NCBI RefSeq assembly: GCF_017814945.1
Contig: NZ_JAGIPX010000019.1
Span: 1-64,000, forward strand
DNA: 64,000 bases
Reading direction: 5' to 3'
Source: Paraburkholderia sp. LEh10
GTDB taxonomy: Bacteria; Pseudomonadota; Gammaproteobacteria; Burkholderiales; Burkholderiaceae
Shown: piece after piece, positions 18,062 to 27,052 of the stretch
Position numbering within the stretch: position 1 is the stretch's first letter
Layout: each line of letters opens with the position of its first letter
Made by a program: the position numbers and the translations under genes
Notes under the pieces: model-generated
What the model saw: only the letters and a program-made list of their open reading frames with translations
Told to the model about the DNA's origin: nothing
Database searches by the model: none

Positions 18062-18086
18062 ACACTTTCCCTGCGGGAGGCGCGCG

Positions 18087-19082
18087 ATGGAGATAGCCGT
18101 TTTCAGCGCAACGCCGTATGACCGCCGCTACCTCGAAGCGGCCAACGCGGACGGTCATCACCAGTTGAAGTTCTTCGATACGCCGTTGAGCATCGAGTCA
18201 GCCGGTCTTGCCGCCGGCTGTCGGGCCATCTGCATCTTCGTCAACGACAACGCGGACGCTGCCGCGCTCGACGTGTTGAAGCGCAACGGCACGGGCCTCG
18301 TGGCGCTGCGTTGCACCGGCTTCAACAACATCGATCTCGACGCCGCGGCCCGTCTCGGCATCAGGGTCGTGCGTGTGGTGACCTATTCGCCAAACTCCGT
18401 CGCCGAGCATGCCGTCGCGCTGCTGATGGCGATCAACCGGAAAATCCATCGCGCCTATAACCGCACGCGGGATTCAAATTTTTCGCTCGATGGACTGATC
18501 GGCTTCGACCTCGCCGGCAAGACGGTCGCCGTCGTCGGCACGGGCAAGATAGGCCAGGTATTCGCGCGGATCATGCTCGGCTTTGGCTGCGAGGTGATCG
18601 GCCACGATCCGCAGCATTCGCCCGAATTCGAAGCGATGGGTGCGCATTATGCGGAGCCTGGCGAGATCGGTGAAAAGGCGGACGTCGTGTCGCTTCACTG
18701 CCCGTTGACGCCTTCGACTTACCACATCATCAATGCCCAGACGCTGGCGCGAGCGAAGCCTGGCGCGTTGCTCATCAACACCAGCCGCGGCGGCCTCATC
18801 GATACGGAAGCCGTGATCGACGCGCTCAAGTCCGGTCAGCTAGGCGGACTGGCCATTGATGTGTATGAGCAGGAGGCGGACCTGTTTTTCAGGGATCTTT
18901 CCGGCACTGTGATCGCCGATGACGTCATCCAGCGGCTCATTTCATTTCCGAACGTCATCGTGACGGGGCACCAGGCGTTCTTGACAAACGAAGCGCTGAC
19001 GACGATCTGCGAAACGACGTTGCGCAGCGTGACGGCTTTCGAGCGAAACGAAACCCTCGAAAATGAAATCCGTGCGAGCTGA
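18087..19082 (+). CDS. ldhA: Fermentative D-lactate dehydrogenase
   Basis: NADH-dependent reduction of pyruvate to D-lactate, a fermentative electron sink. The 331-residue protein belongs to the D-2-hydroxyacid dehydrogenase family. Visible are NAD-binding VGTGKIGQVFARIMLGFG, arginine-bearing LLINTSRGGLIDT, DVYEQEADLFFRD and the His motif VTGHQAFLTNEAL, the last two typical of the LdhA branch. ATG 18087 is preceded by GGGAGG at 18075. The open frame continues far upstream, but those codons run antisense to bktB and are not protein-like. It is convergent with glgX. Confidence 0.9.
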   Translation: MEIAVFSATPYDRRYLEAANADGHHQLKFFDTPLSIESAGLAAGCRAICIFVNDNADAAALDVLKRNGTGLVALRCTGFNNIDLDAAARLGIRVVRVVTYSPNSVAEHAVALLMAINRKIHRAYNRTRDSNFSLDGLIGFDLAGKTVAVVGTGKIGQVFARIMLGFGCEVIGHDPQHSPEFEAMGAHYAEPGEIGEKADVVSLHCPLTPSTYHIINAQTLARAKPGALLINTSRGGLIDTEAVIDALKSGQLGGLAIDVYEQEADLFFRDLSGTVIADDVIQRLISFPNVIVTGHQAFLTNEALTTICETTLRSVTAFERNETLENEIRAS

Positions 19083-19097
19083 ATAGCGAGTGTGCGT

Positions 19098-21185
19098 TCA
19101 ACCCTCCAGCACCACGACGCTGCGCGCCTCTACTTGACAGTGTTCGTGCTCCGTCGCCGCCTCGCGCGGCGACGGCACGATGTCATAGGGACTGTCCCGC
19201 GCGGTATCGACGATGCGGTGCCAGCAGCGCCCTTCGAGCGGCGCAAGCGCGACGCGGCGCGCCGCGTCGTCCATGTTCAGGATCACGTGCAGTGGCGCTT
19301 CGTCGCGCTCTTCGCCACCGAGCGTCCATGCGATCAGCCGCGCGCCCCGCTCATGCCAGCCGGGTTCGTGAAGGCGCTCGCCATGCCACGTCACATCCGG
19401 CATCGCATGACCGTGCGCGGGCCGCCCCGTCAGGAAGCGCCGCCGGCGCAAACTGGCGTGGCGCTTGCGCAGCGCAATCAGTTCGCGCACGAAACGCAGC
19501 ATGCCCGCAGCGTGCTCCTGCAAGCGCCAGTCGAACCACGACAGCGCATTGTCCTGACAATAGCAGTTATTGTTGCCGCGCTGGCTGCGAAGCACTTCGT
19601 CGCCGGCAAGGATCATCGGCACGCCCTGGCTCAGCAACAGGATGGCCATCAGGTTTCGCGCCTGGCGGCCGCGCAGTTGCACAATGCCCGCGTCGTCCGT
19701 TTCGCCTTCCGCGCCGCAGTTCCATGACAGATTGTCGTTGCTGCCGTCGCGGTTCTCCTCGCCGTTGGCCTCGTTGTGCTTGCCGTTGTAGCTCACCAGG
19801 TCGTGCAGCGTGAAGCCGTCGTGACACGTGACAAAGTTGACGCTGTTGGTCGGCAGCCTGCCGTCGTCGGCGTAAAGATCGGCGCTTCCGGCGATGCAGG
19901 TCGCGACCTCCCCGATGATGCCCGGGTCGCCGCGCACGAAGCGGCGGATCACGTCGCGGTAACGGCCGTTCCACTCTGCCCACGCGAGCCCCGGAAACGC
20001 GCCGACGTGATACAGCCCTGCGGCATCCCACGCTTCCGCGATCAGCGGCACCCGCGAAAGAATCCGCGACGATTCGATCGCCCACGGAAGCGGCGGATCG
20101 TCCATCAGCTTGCCATGCCTGTCACGCACGAAGACGCTCGCCAGGTCGAACCTGAAGCCGTCGACGCCCATTTCCTCGACCCAGTATTCGAGGCAATGCA
20201 CGATGTACGCCGTCACGAGGGGATGATTGCAGTTCACCGTATTTCCACAGCCCGTGTAGTCGAGATAGCGCCGGACATCGCACGGATCGTGCTGATAGAA
20301 GATATCGTTGGCAAATCCCTTGAAATTGATCACGGGCCCCGCCTCGCCCGCCTCCGACGTGTGATTGAAGACGACATCGAGCAGCACCCGGATACCCGCG
20401 CGATGCAGCGCATCCGTCAGCGCGCGAAATTCCGCCGCGGCGCGGGTGGGATCGGTGCAATACCGCGGATGCGGACTATAGAAGCTATGCGTGCTGTAGC
20501 CCCAGTAGTTGACGAGGCCGCGCGCGGCCGCGGCGGGCGGCACGTCCTGCTCGTCGAACGCCATCACGGGCAGCAGCTCGACATGGGTCACGCCCAAACG
20601 AAGAAGGTACGGAATCTTCTCGATCAGCCCGCCGAACGTGCCGGGGTGCCGCACGCCGCTCGACGGATCGCGCGTAAAGCCGCCGACGTGCAGTTCGTAA
20701 ATGACGGCATCCTCGAGACTCCGGGCCGTCCGTGCGCGGGGCGCCGACTGCGCGGGTTCGCTGACGATCGCACGGTGCCCGGCATGCCGCGTCTGCGGCG
20801 ATTCGATCGCGGTGCGCCGCTTCCACAGCACATCGCTCACTGCGCGTGCAAACGGATCGAGAAGTTCGCGGCGCGCGTCCGATGGAAGGCCTGTGCGTTG
20901 CGCGTCATGGGGTCCGTCCACCCGCCACGTGTAGCAGATATGCGCCGGCAAGTTCTCGACGAACACATGCCAATAGAAAAAGGCGCGATTGTGCTCGGAC
21001 GTCAGCGTGACCGTCTGGAACGGCTCCGGGCTGTCCGGCGTCGCGTAGAGCAGCAATTCGACGCTCGTCGCGTGGCGGCAGAACACGCAAAAGTTGACGC
21101 CTCCCGGCATGACGGTCGCCCCCGGAGGAAACCGCGATCCGGCGCGCACGGCATAACGCGACGCTGGCTCGGTGTCAGGCTCCAT
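19098..21185 (-). CDS. glgX: Glycogen debranching enzyme
   Basis: Hydrolyses alpha-1,6 branch points of phosphorylase-limited glycogen. The 695-residue GH13 protein has an N-terminal CBM48-like domain, nucleophile region GFRFDLASVF, acid/base region LIAEAWDAAGLY and the GlgX-typical NGKHNEANGEENRDG segment. I use the ATG at 21185; the codon before it is a TTG that would add one residue. Its start overlaps the 3' end of glgP by 11 bp, so the two are translationally coupled. It is the last gene of the xfp-glgP-glgX operon. Confidence 0.93.
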   Translation of the reverse strand: MEPDTEPASRYAVRAGSRFPPGATVMPGGVNFCVFCRHATSVELLLYATPDSPEPFQTVTLTSEHNRAFFYWHVFVENLPAHICYTWRVDGPHDAQRTGLPSDARRELLDPFARAVSDVLWKRRTAIESPQTRHAGHRAIVSEPAQSAPRARTARSLEDAVIYELHVGGFTRDPSSGVRHPGTFGGLIEKIPYLLRLGVTHVELLPVMAFDEQDVPPAAAARGLVNYWGYSTHSFYSPHPRYCTDPTRAAAEFRALTDALHRAGIRVLLDVVFNHTSEAGEAGPVINFKGFANDIFYQHDPCDVRRYLDYTGCGNTVNCNHPLVTAYIVHCLEYWVEEMGVDGFRFDLASVFVRDRHGKLMDDPPLPWAIESSRILSRVPLIAEAWDAAGLYHVGAFPGLAWAEWNGRYRDVIRRFVRGDPGIIGEVATCIAGSADLYADDGRLPTNSVNFVTCHDGFTLHDLVSYNGKHNEANGEENRDGSNDNLSWNCGAEGETDDAGIVQLRGRQARNLMAILLLSQGVPMILAGDEVLRSQRGNNNCYCQDNALSWFDWRLQEHAAGMLRFVRELIALRKRHASLRRRRFLTGRPAHGHAMPDVTWHGERLHEPGWHERGARLIAWTLGGEERDEAPLHVILNMDDAARRVALAPLEGRCWHRIVDTARDSPYDIVPSPREAATEHEHCQVEARSVVVLEG

Positions 21186-23673
21186 CAAGTGCGATTCTCA
21201 CCGGGGAAATTTTCCAGATTCGCTCACAGTACTCGTTGATCGCGCGGTCCGACGAGAACTTCCCCGAGTACGCCGTGTTGAGGACCGACATGCGCGTCCA
21301 GCGCGCCGTGTCCAGCCAGGCGGCGCTCACCCGTTGCTGGCACGCGACATAGTCGGCGTAGTCGGCGAGCACGAGGAACGGATCGGCGTGCAGCAGGTTC
21401 TCGACGAGGGGACGAAACACCTGCCCGTCGCCGCGCGAGAAATATCCGCCGCCGATCAGGTCCAGCACTTCGCGCAACTCCCGATTGCCTTCGACATACT
21501 GCGCGGGCCGATAGCCATCGCGCTTGACGTGCTCGACCTGTTCGGCAGTCAGGCCGAACAGAAAGAAGTTGTCGTCGCCGGCTTCTTCGCGGATCTCGAC
21601 ATTCGCGCCGTCGAGCGTTCCGATCGTGATTGCGCCGTTCATCATGAACTTCATGTTGCCCGTGCCGGACGCTTCCTTGCCCGCCGTCGAGATCTGCTCG
21701 GACAAATCGGCGGCGGGATAGATGAAGTGCGCGTTCTTCACATTGAAGTCCGGGAAGAACACGACCTTCAGCCTGTCTTCCATCGCGGGATCGTTGTTGA
21801 CCACCTCCGCGATGCCCGTGATCAGGCGGATCATCAGCTTCGCCATCGCATAGCCCGGCGCAGCCTTTCCACCGAACACGAAGCAGCGCGGCACGACGTC
21901 CTGTTCCGGGTTGCGGCGCAAACGCTGGTATAGCGAGATGATGTAAAGCGCGTTCAGATGCTGCCGTTTGTACTCGTGGATACGCTTGACCTGAATATCG
22001 AACAGCGCGTCGGGGTCCACGACGATATCCGTGACGGCGCGAATGCGTTCCGCAAGCATCATCTTGTTCGCCCGCCTGATGCTGCGCCACTTTTGCTGGA
22101 ACGCCGGATCGCCGGCATACGCTTCGAGCTTGCGCAGCCGCGCAGGGTCGGTGACCCAGCCGTCGCCCACCGTCTCGTCGAGCAGCCTCGCGAGACGCGG
22201 ATTGCTGAGCAGCATGAAGCGGCGCGGCGTGACGCCGTTGGTGACATTGTGGAAGCGCTCGGGCCACAGCTCGGCGAAGTCGCGCAGCACGGTCTGTCCG
22301 AGCAGCTTCGAATGCAGTTCGGCCACGCCGTTGACGGCATGGCCGCCGACGGTCGACAGATGCGCCATGCGCACCTTCTTCTCGCCGCGCTCGTCGATCA
22401 GCGACATGCGCGCGACGCGCGCCTCGTCGCCGGGGTATTTGCGCCGCACCTCGTCGAGGAACCGGCGGTTGATCTCGTAGATGATTTCGAGCGGACGAGG
22501 CAGCAGGCTGCCGAAGAGCGGCAGCTCCCAGGTCTCCAGCGCTTCGGGCAGCAGCGTGTGGTTCGTATAAGCCAGCGTGCGGCACGTGATGTCCCACGCC
22601 TCGTCCCACGGAAGCAGGCGCCCGTCGACGAGCAGCCGCATCAGCTCCGCGACGGCGATGGACGGATGCGTGTCGTTCAGTTGCGCGGTGAACATGTCGG
22701 CGAAACGGGACACGGGTTCGCCCTTGATGTCGAGCAGGCGCAGCATGTCCTGAAGCGAGCACGACACGAAAAAATACTGCTGTGCAAGGCGCAGCCGCTT
22801 GCCCGCCTCGGGCTCGTCGTTCGGATAGAGCACCTTGGACAGCGTTTCCGAAATCACCTTCTCCTGCACGGCCTGATAGTAGTCGCCGGCGTTGAAGTCC
22901 TGCAGGTCGAATGACTCGATCGCCTCGCTCTTCCACAATCGGAGCGTGTTGCACGTGTTGACGCGATAGCCGAGCATCGGCGTATCGCACGCGACGCCCT
23001 TGACCATGCGCGCCGGAATCCAGCGTGCGCGAAAACGTCCTTGCTCATCGGCCCAGTGTTCCGTGTGACCGCCGAACGAAACGTAGTAGTTCACGTTCGG
23101 TCGCACGATTTCCCACGGATTGCCCTTTTGCAGCCATTTGTCGGTAACTTCCACCTGGCAGCCGTCGCGGATCTCCTGATCGAAGATGCCGAACTCGTAA
23201 CGGATGCCGTAGCCCACGGACGGTATTTCGAGCGTCGCGAGCGAGTCCAGATAACAGGCGGCCAGCCTGCCGAGCCCGCCATTGCCGAGCCCCGGCTCTT
23301 CTTCGAGCGCCAGCAGTTCGTCGAGGTCCTGGCCGAGCGAGCGCATGGCCGCGCGTGCATTGGCCTCGATGCCCAGGTTCACGAGATTGTTGCCGAGCTG
23401 CGGTCCGATCAGGAACTCGGCGGACAGATAGCACGCCACTCTCAGATCGCGCGTGGCATACGTCTGGATCGTCGCGGCCCAGCGCGCCAGCATGCGGTCG
23501 CGCACGCTGTACGCAAGCGCCATGTACCAGTCGTGCGGCGTCGCGATGCGAGGCGGACGAGCCTGCAGACAGATGAGATTGTCGAGCACGCCGCTCCGCA
23601 GCGCGTCGGCGTCGAGGCCGCTGCGCGCGGATTCGATTTTCCGGGTCACATCTGACGTCAGGGTCGTGTCCAC
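21175..23673 (-). CDS. glgP: Glycogen phosphorylase
   Basis: PLP-dependent phosphorolysis of glycogen to glucose 1-phosphate. The 832-residue length is standard. The PLP lysine segment EASGTGNMKFMMNGAITIG is intact, as are N-terminal LGNGGLGRLAACYLDS and the VKRIHEYKRQHLN region. The start is a GTG at 23673 with GAGGGGAAG just upstream. It lies 33 bp downstream of the phosphoketolase gene and overlaps glgX, so glycogen breakdown and the phosphoketolase pathway are expressed together. Confidence 0.95.
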   Translation of the reverse strand: MDTTLTSDVTRKIESARSGLDADALRSGVLDNLICLQARPPRIATPHDWYMALAYSVRDRMLARWAATIQTYATRDLRVACYLSAEFLIGPQLGNNLVNLGIEANARAAMRSLGQDLDELLALEEEPGLGNGGLGRLAACYLDSLATLEIPSVGYGIRYEFGIFDQEIRDGCQVEVTDKWLQKGNPWEIVRPNVNYYVSFGGHTEHWADEQGRFRARWIPARMVKGVACDTPMLGYRVNTCNTLRLWKSEAIESFDLQDFNAGDYYQAVQEKVISETLSKVLYPNDEPEAGKRLRLAQQYFFVSCSLQDMLRLLDIKGEPVSRFADMFTAQLNDTHPSIAVAELMRLLVDGRLLPWDEAWDITCRTLAYTNHTLLPEALETWELPLFGSLLPRPLEIIYEINRRFLDEVRRKYPGDEARVARMSLIDERGEKKVRMAHLSTVGGHAVNGVAELHSKLLGQTVLRDFAELWPERFHNVTNGVTPRRFMLLSNPRLARLLDETVGDGWVTDPARLRKLEAYAGDPAFQQKWRSIRRANKMMLAERIRAVTDIVVDPDALFDIQVKRIHEYKRQHLNALYIISLYQRLRRNPEQDVVPRCFVFGGKAAPGYAMAKLMIRLITGIAEVVNNDPAMEDRLKVVFFPDFNVKNAHFIYPAADLSEQISTAGKEASGTGNMKFMMNGAITIGTLDGANVEIREEAGDDNFFLFGLTAEQVEHVKRDGYRPAQYVEGNRELREVLDLIGGGYFSRGDGQVFRPLVENLLHADPFLVLADYADYVACQQRVSAAWLDTARWTRMSVLNTAYSGKFSSDRAINEYCERIWKISPVRIALDGA

Positions 23674-23706
23674 AGTGCTTCCCCTCGGGTTCGTCGCTTG
23701 AAGGAC

Positions 23707-26106
23707 CTACTCGGGCCATACCCAGTCGGTGATCTCGGGGCGATCCATGCCGTGTGTGTGCGCGTAGTTCAGGTTGTCGATGATCGCGTTCTTCATGTCT
23801 TCCCTGAGATGCGCGGTGCGCGCCTGCAATCGCGGCACGCGGTCGAGCACGTCGATCACCAGGTTGAAGCGGTCCACCTGGTTGAGGATCGCGAGTTCGA
23901 GCGGCGTATTGATGTTGCCCTTCTCCTTGTAGCCGCGAACGTGGATGTTGTCGTGGTTGCGAAAACGATACGCGAGCTTGTGAATCAGCCACGGATAGCC
24001 GTGGAAATTGAAGATCACCGGCTTGTCGACAGTGAACAGGCTATCGAACTCGCGCGCCGTCGAGCCGTGCGGATGCTCGCTTGCCGGCTGCATCCTGAAG
24101 AGGTCCACCACGTTCACGAACCGCAGCTTGAGTTCAGGCAGGCGCTCGCGCAGGATGGCCGTCGCGGCCAGCGACTCCTGGGTCGCGACATCGCCGCAGG
24201 ACGCCATCACGACGTCCGGCTCGGCGTCCTCGTCGGTGCTCGCGCGCCGCCAGACACCAATGCCCTTCGCGCAGTGCACAACGGCTTCGTCGATCGTGGT
24301 GAACTGCAGATGCTTCTGCTTGTCGGCGACGATCACGTTGATGCAGTCGGTCGAACGCAGGCATCCGTCGGCCACCACCAGCAGCGTGTTGGCGTCGGGT
24401 GGAAGATAGACGCGCGTGACGGAGGGACTCTTGTTGGTCACGAGGTCGATGAAGCCAGGGTCCTGATGCGAAAACCCGTTGTGGTCCTGCCGCCAGACCG
24501 TCGACGACAAAAGAATGTTCTGCGACGACACCGACGCGCGCCACGGCACGTGGTTCTTGCAGATATCCAGCCATTTCGCGTGCTGGTTGAACATCGAGTC
24601 GATCACGTGAGCGAACGCCTCGTAGGTGTGGAAGAAACCATGACGCCCGGAGAGCAGATAACCTTCCAGCCAACCCATCAGCGTATGCTCGGAAAGCATT
24701 TCCATCACGCGGCCGTCACGCGCGAGTTCGCCTCCGTCTTCGTCTTCCGGCAGCAGGTCGGCCATCCAGATCTTCTTGCTGACCTCGTAGATCGCCTGTA
24801 GACGATTGGACGCGGTCTCGTCCGGCCCGAACACGCGAAAGCTGTTCATGTTGAGCCGCATCGTGTCGCGCAGAAACTCGCCGAGCGGCCGCGTGTTTTC
24901 GCGCAGAACTTTTCCGGCGTGCGTCACGTCCACGGCATAGTCGCGGAAATCGGGCAGCTTCAGTTCCCTGCGCAACACGCCGCCGTTCGCATGCGGATTC
25001 GCGCTGATCCGGCGCCGTCCTTCCGGCGCAAGGGCTTTCAACTCGGGAATCAGCCGCCCACTGGCGTCGAACAGTTCTTCGGCCTTATAGCTGCGCAGCC
25101 AGCTTTCCAGCAGTTCGAGGTTCGCAGGGTTGCCGCGCACGTCGGAAAACGGCACCTGATGCGAGCGCCACGATCCTTCGACCTTATGCCCGTTGATCTC
25201 CTTCGGCCCTGTCCAGCCTTTGGGCGTACGCAGCACGATCATCGGCCAGCGTGGCCGCTCCACCGGGCCGCCATTGCGTGCCGCCTTTTGTATAGCGCGA
25301 ATGTCGGCAAAAACGGCGTCGAGCGTGCCCGCCATTTTCTCGTGCATCTCGGCATGGTCCGCCCCTTCGACGAAATAAGGCTTGTAGCCATAACCGACGA
25401 ATAGCGCCTCCAGTTCATCGTGACTGATGCGCGAAAGGACCGTGGGGTTCGCAATCTTGTAGCCGTTCAGATTGAGGATCGGCAGCACGGTGCCGTCGCG
25501 GGCGGGGTTGATGAACTTGTTCGAATGCCATGCTGTCGCGAGCGGTCCCGTCTCCGCCTCGCCATCGCCGACCACGCACGCGACGATCAGATCGGGGTTA
25601 TCGAGCGCCGCGCCGTATGCGTGCGACAGGCTGTAACCCAGCTCGCCCCCTTCATGGATCGAGCCGGGTGTTTCCGGCGTGACATGCGAGCCGATATGGC
25701 CTGGAAACGAGAACTGCTTGAAGAACTTCTGCATGCCCTCGACGTCTTCGCTCTTGTCCGGATACACCTCCGAATATGTCCCTTCCAGATACGCGGGACC
25801 GAGCACGCCCGGCGCACCGTGACCGGGACCCGCCATGAAGATCACATTCAGGTCGTCCCGCCTGATGACGCGGTTCAAATGCGCCCACACGAATGAGAGC
25901 GCCGGACTTGCGCCCCAGTGCCCGAGAAGGCGCTGCTTCACATGCTCGGCCTTCAGCGGCTCTCGCAGCAGCGGGTTGTCGATCAGATAGATCATGCCGA
26001 CCGACAGATAGTTGCACGCGCGCCACCAGCCGTCGATCAGTCGAAGCTCGTCGGCATTCAATGCGGTGGATTGCTGTGCAGAGTCGGAAGACGGATGCTT
26101 GCCCAT
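23707..26106 (-). CDS. xfp: Xylulose-5-phosphate/fructose-6-phosphate phosphoketolase
   Basis: Thiamine-diphosphate enzyme cleaving xylulose 5-phosphate and/or fructose 6-phosphate with phosphate to acetyl phosphate plus an aldose phosphate. This yields ATP or acetyl units without pyruvate dehydrogenase. The 799-residue protein carries the family signatures HGAPGVLGPAYLEGTYSEVY, FPGHIGSHVTPETPGSIHEG and GDGEAETGPLATAWHSNKF. ATG 26106 is preceded by CAGGAGACG; the open frame upstream is not protein-like. First gene of the operon with glgP and glgX. No acetate kinase or phosphotransacetylase is seen nearby. Confidence 0.94.
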   Translation of the reverse strand: MGKHPSSDSAQQSTALNADELRLIDGWWRACNYLSVGMIYLIDNPLLREPLKAEHVKQRLLGHWGASPALSFVWAHLNRVIRRDDLNVIFMAGPGHGAPGVLGPAYLEGTYSEVYPDKSEDVEGMQKFFKQFSFPGHIGSHVTPETPGSIHEGGELGYSLSHAYGAALDNPDLIVACVVGDGEAETGPLATAWHSNKFINPARDGTVLPILNLNGYKIANPTVLSRISHDELEALFVGYGYKPYFVEGADHAEMHEKMAGTLDAVFADIRAIQKAARNGGPVERPRWPMIVLRTPKGWTGPKEINGHKVEGSWRSHQVPFSDVRGNPANLELLESWLRSYKAEELFDASGRLIPELKALAPEGRRRISANPHANGGVLRRELKLPDFRDYAVDVTHAGKVLRENTRPLGEFLRDTMRLNMNSFRVFGPDETASNRLQAIYEVSKKIWMADLLPEDEDGGELARDGRVMEMLSEHTLMGWLEGYLLSGRHGFFHTYEAFAHVIDSMFNQHAKWLDICKNHVPWRASVSSQNILLSSTVWRQDHNGFSHQDPGFIDLVTNKSPSVTRVYLPPDANTLLVVADGCLRSTDCINVIVADKQKHLQFTTIDEAVVHCAKGIGVWRRASTDEDAEPDVVMASCGDVATQESLAATAILRERLPELKLRFVNVVDLFRMQPASEHPHGSTAREFDSLFTVDKPVIFNFHGYPWLIHKLAYRFRNHDNIHVRGYKEKGNINTPLELAILNQVDRFNLVIDVLDRVPRLQARTAHLREDMKNAIIDNLNYAHTHGMDRPEITDWVWPE

Positions 26107-26416
26107 GTCAGCGTCTCCTGATGCTTGCAGCACGATTCCCGTGACGGGTGGGCTGCGTCGGCGCTTCTTCTGACTTGTCGGGCCGTGTCGCACCTGTTGA
26201 CGGCCTCTTTCGGCGTTCAGATCGCTACGCAATAGCCGAACCGACAATAACGCAGAATACGTTACCCGGCCTGGATTGCAAGTGAGGTCCCTGCAACCAT
26301 CCGCTGCGCGTCGAAATGCAACGGCGATGTCATTTTCCAGACATATTCCTGAAGGCCCGATGTTCGGATCGCGTGTCGACGGATGGCTCATCGGTCTTCA
26401 GTACATCGACGTGAGG
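26107..26416. other. Intergenic region upstream of xfp
   Basis: About 310 bp without a convincing gene. It should hold the xfp-glgP-glgX promoter and the 3' end of the K+ channel transcript. I found no FNR/ANR-type box. A loose pair of TGAC/GGCC segments near 26171-26207 is too irregular to call. Confidence 0.4.
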
Positions 26417-26929
26417 TCATTGACGATGCCGGCCTTTCATCATCTGTTGACCTTGCACCGCTACGTACGAAGAAAGCATTGAAATAAATACTCCAAAGAA
26501 CACATAGCCCGTCAATGCTTCCGTGGCCGCAACCATCCTGGCGTCGAGCGTGGGCCGGTAGTCGCCGTAGCCGACCGTCGTAAATGTGATGACACTGAAA
26601 TACAGGCAGCTTTCGCGATCCCGAACGACGTTCGACGCGCCGTCGAGAATGCCTATGCGCATATAAATGTCGCTATAAGTCCAGACGGCCATGCACAGCA
26701 GCACGCCCAGCGCGGTCATCTGCACGACCAGAAACATCCGCCGCGACGACACCAGAACGAGGGCCGCGAGCATGAACATCAGGACGGCATCGAGAATCGC
26801 GTCGGAGCGCGGCGACAGGATCGAGTACGACAGATGCACGCCATAAAAGCCGGCCGCCATCGGTGCAAGCAACGCCGTCAGACTGAACATGACACCCCGT
26901 AGTTGCGTTAGCGACCAGTCAATGTTCAT
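26417..26929 (-). CDS. Two-transmembrane-type potassium channel protein
   Basis: A 170-residue membrane protein with four probable hydrophobic segments and a pore loop ending in the K+ selectivity filter TVGYGD (TFTTVGYGDYRP), followed by a final membrane helix (ALTGYVFFGVFISMLSSYV). This is the bacterial ion-channel (Ion_trans_2) fold. There is no cytoplasmic RCK/TrkA_N regulatory domain, so gating is unknown. It is divergent from the SulP transporter gene at 27053. It probably sets or responds to membrane potential or osmotic state (family-level inference). Confidence 0.85.
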   Translation of the reverse strand: MNIDWSLTQLRGVMFSLTALLAPMAAGFYGVHLSYSILSPRSDAILDAVLMFMLAALVLVSSRRMFLVVQMTALGVLLCMAVWTYSDIYMRIGILDGASNVVRDRESCLYFSVITFTTVGYGDYRPTLDARMVAATEALTGYVFFGVFISMLSSYVAVQGQQMMKGRHRQ

Positions 26930-27052
26930 GGCTCCTCCGCGCCGCGTTATGCTCGGAACTGTTGTCTTCTATATACCTGAACTATTCTAGGCACTAGAAG
27001 GTATCCATCCAATTACCCGCGCAATCACGGGCCAATCACGCACAATCGACTC

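Noticed and set aside
16566..18086. Long N-terminal extension of the lactate dehydrogenase frame
   Set aside because: It runs antisense to bktB; the protein family starts at MEIAVFSATPYD, which has its own ribosome-binding site.
26107..26416. FNR/ANR box upstream of xfp
   Set aside because: No TTGAT-N4-ATCAA match was seen here or upstream of nrdJ or ldhA by eye.
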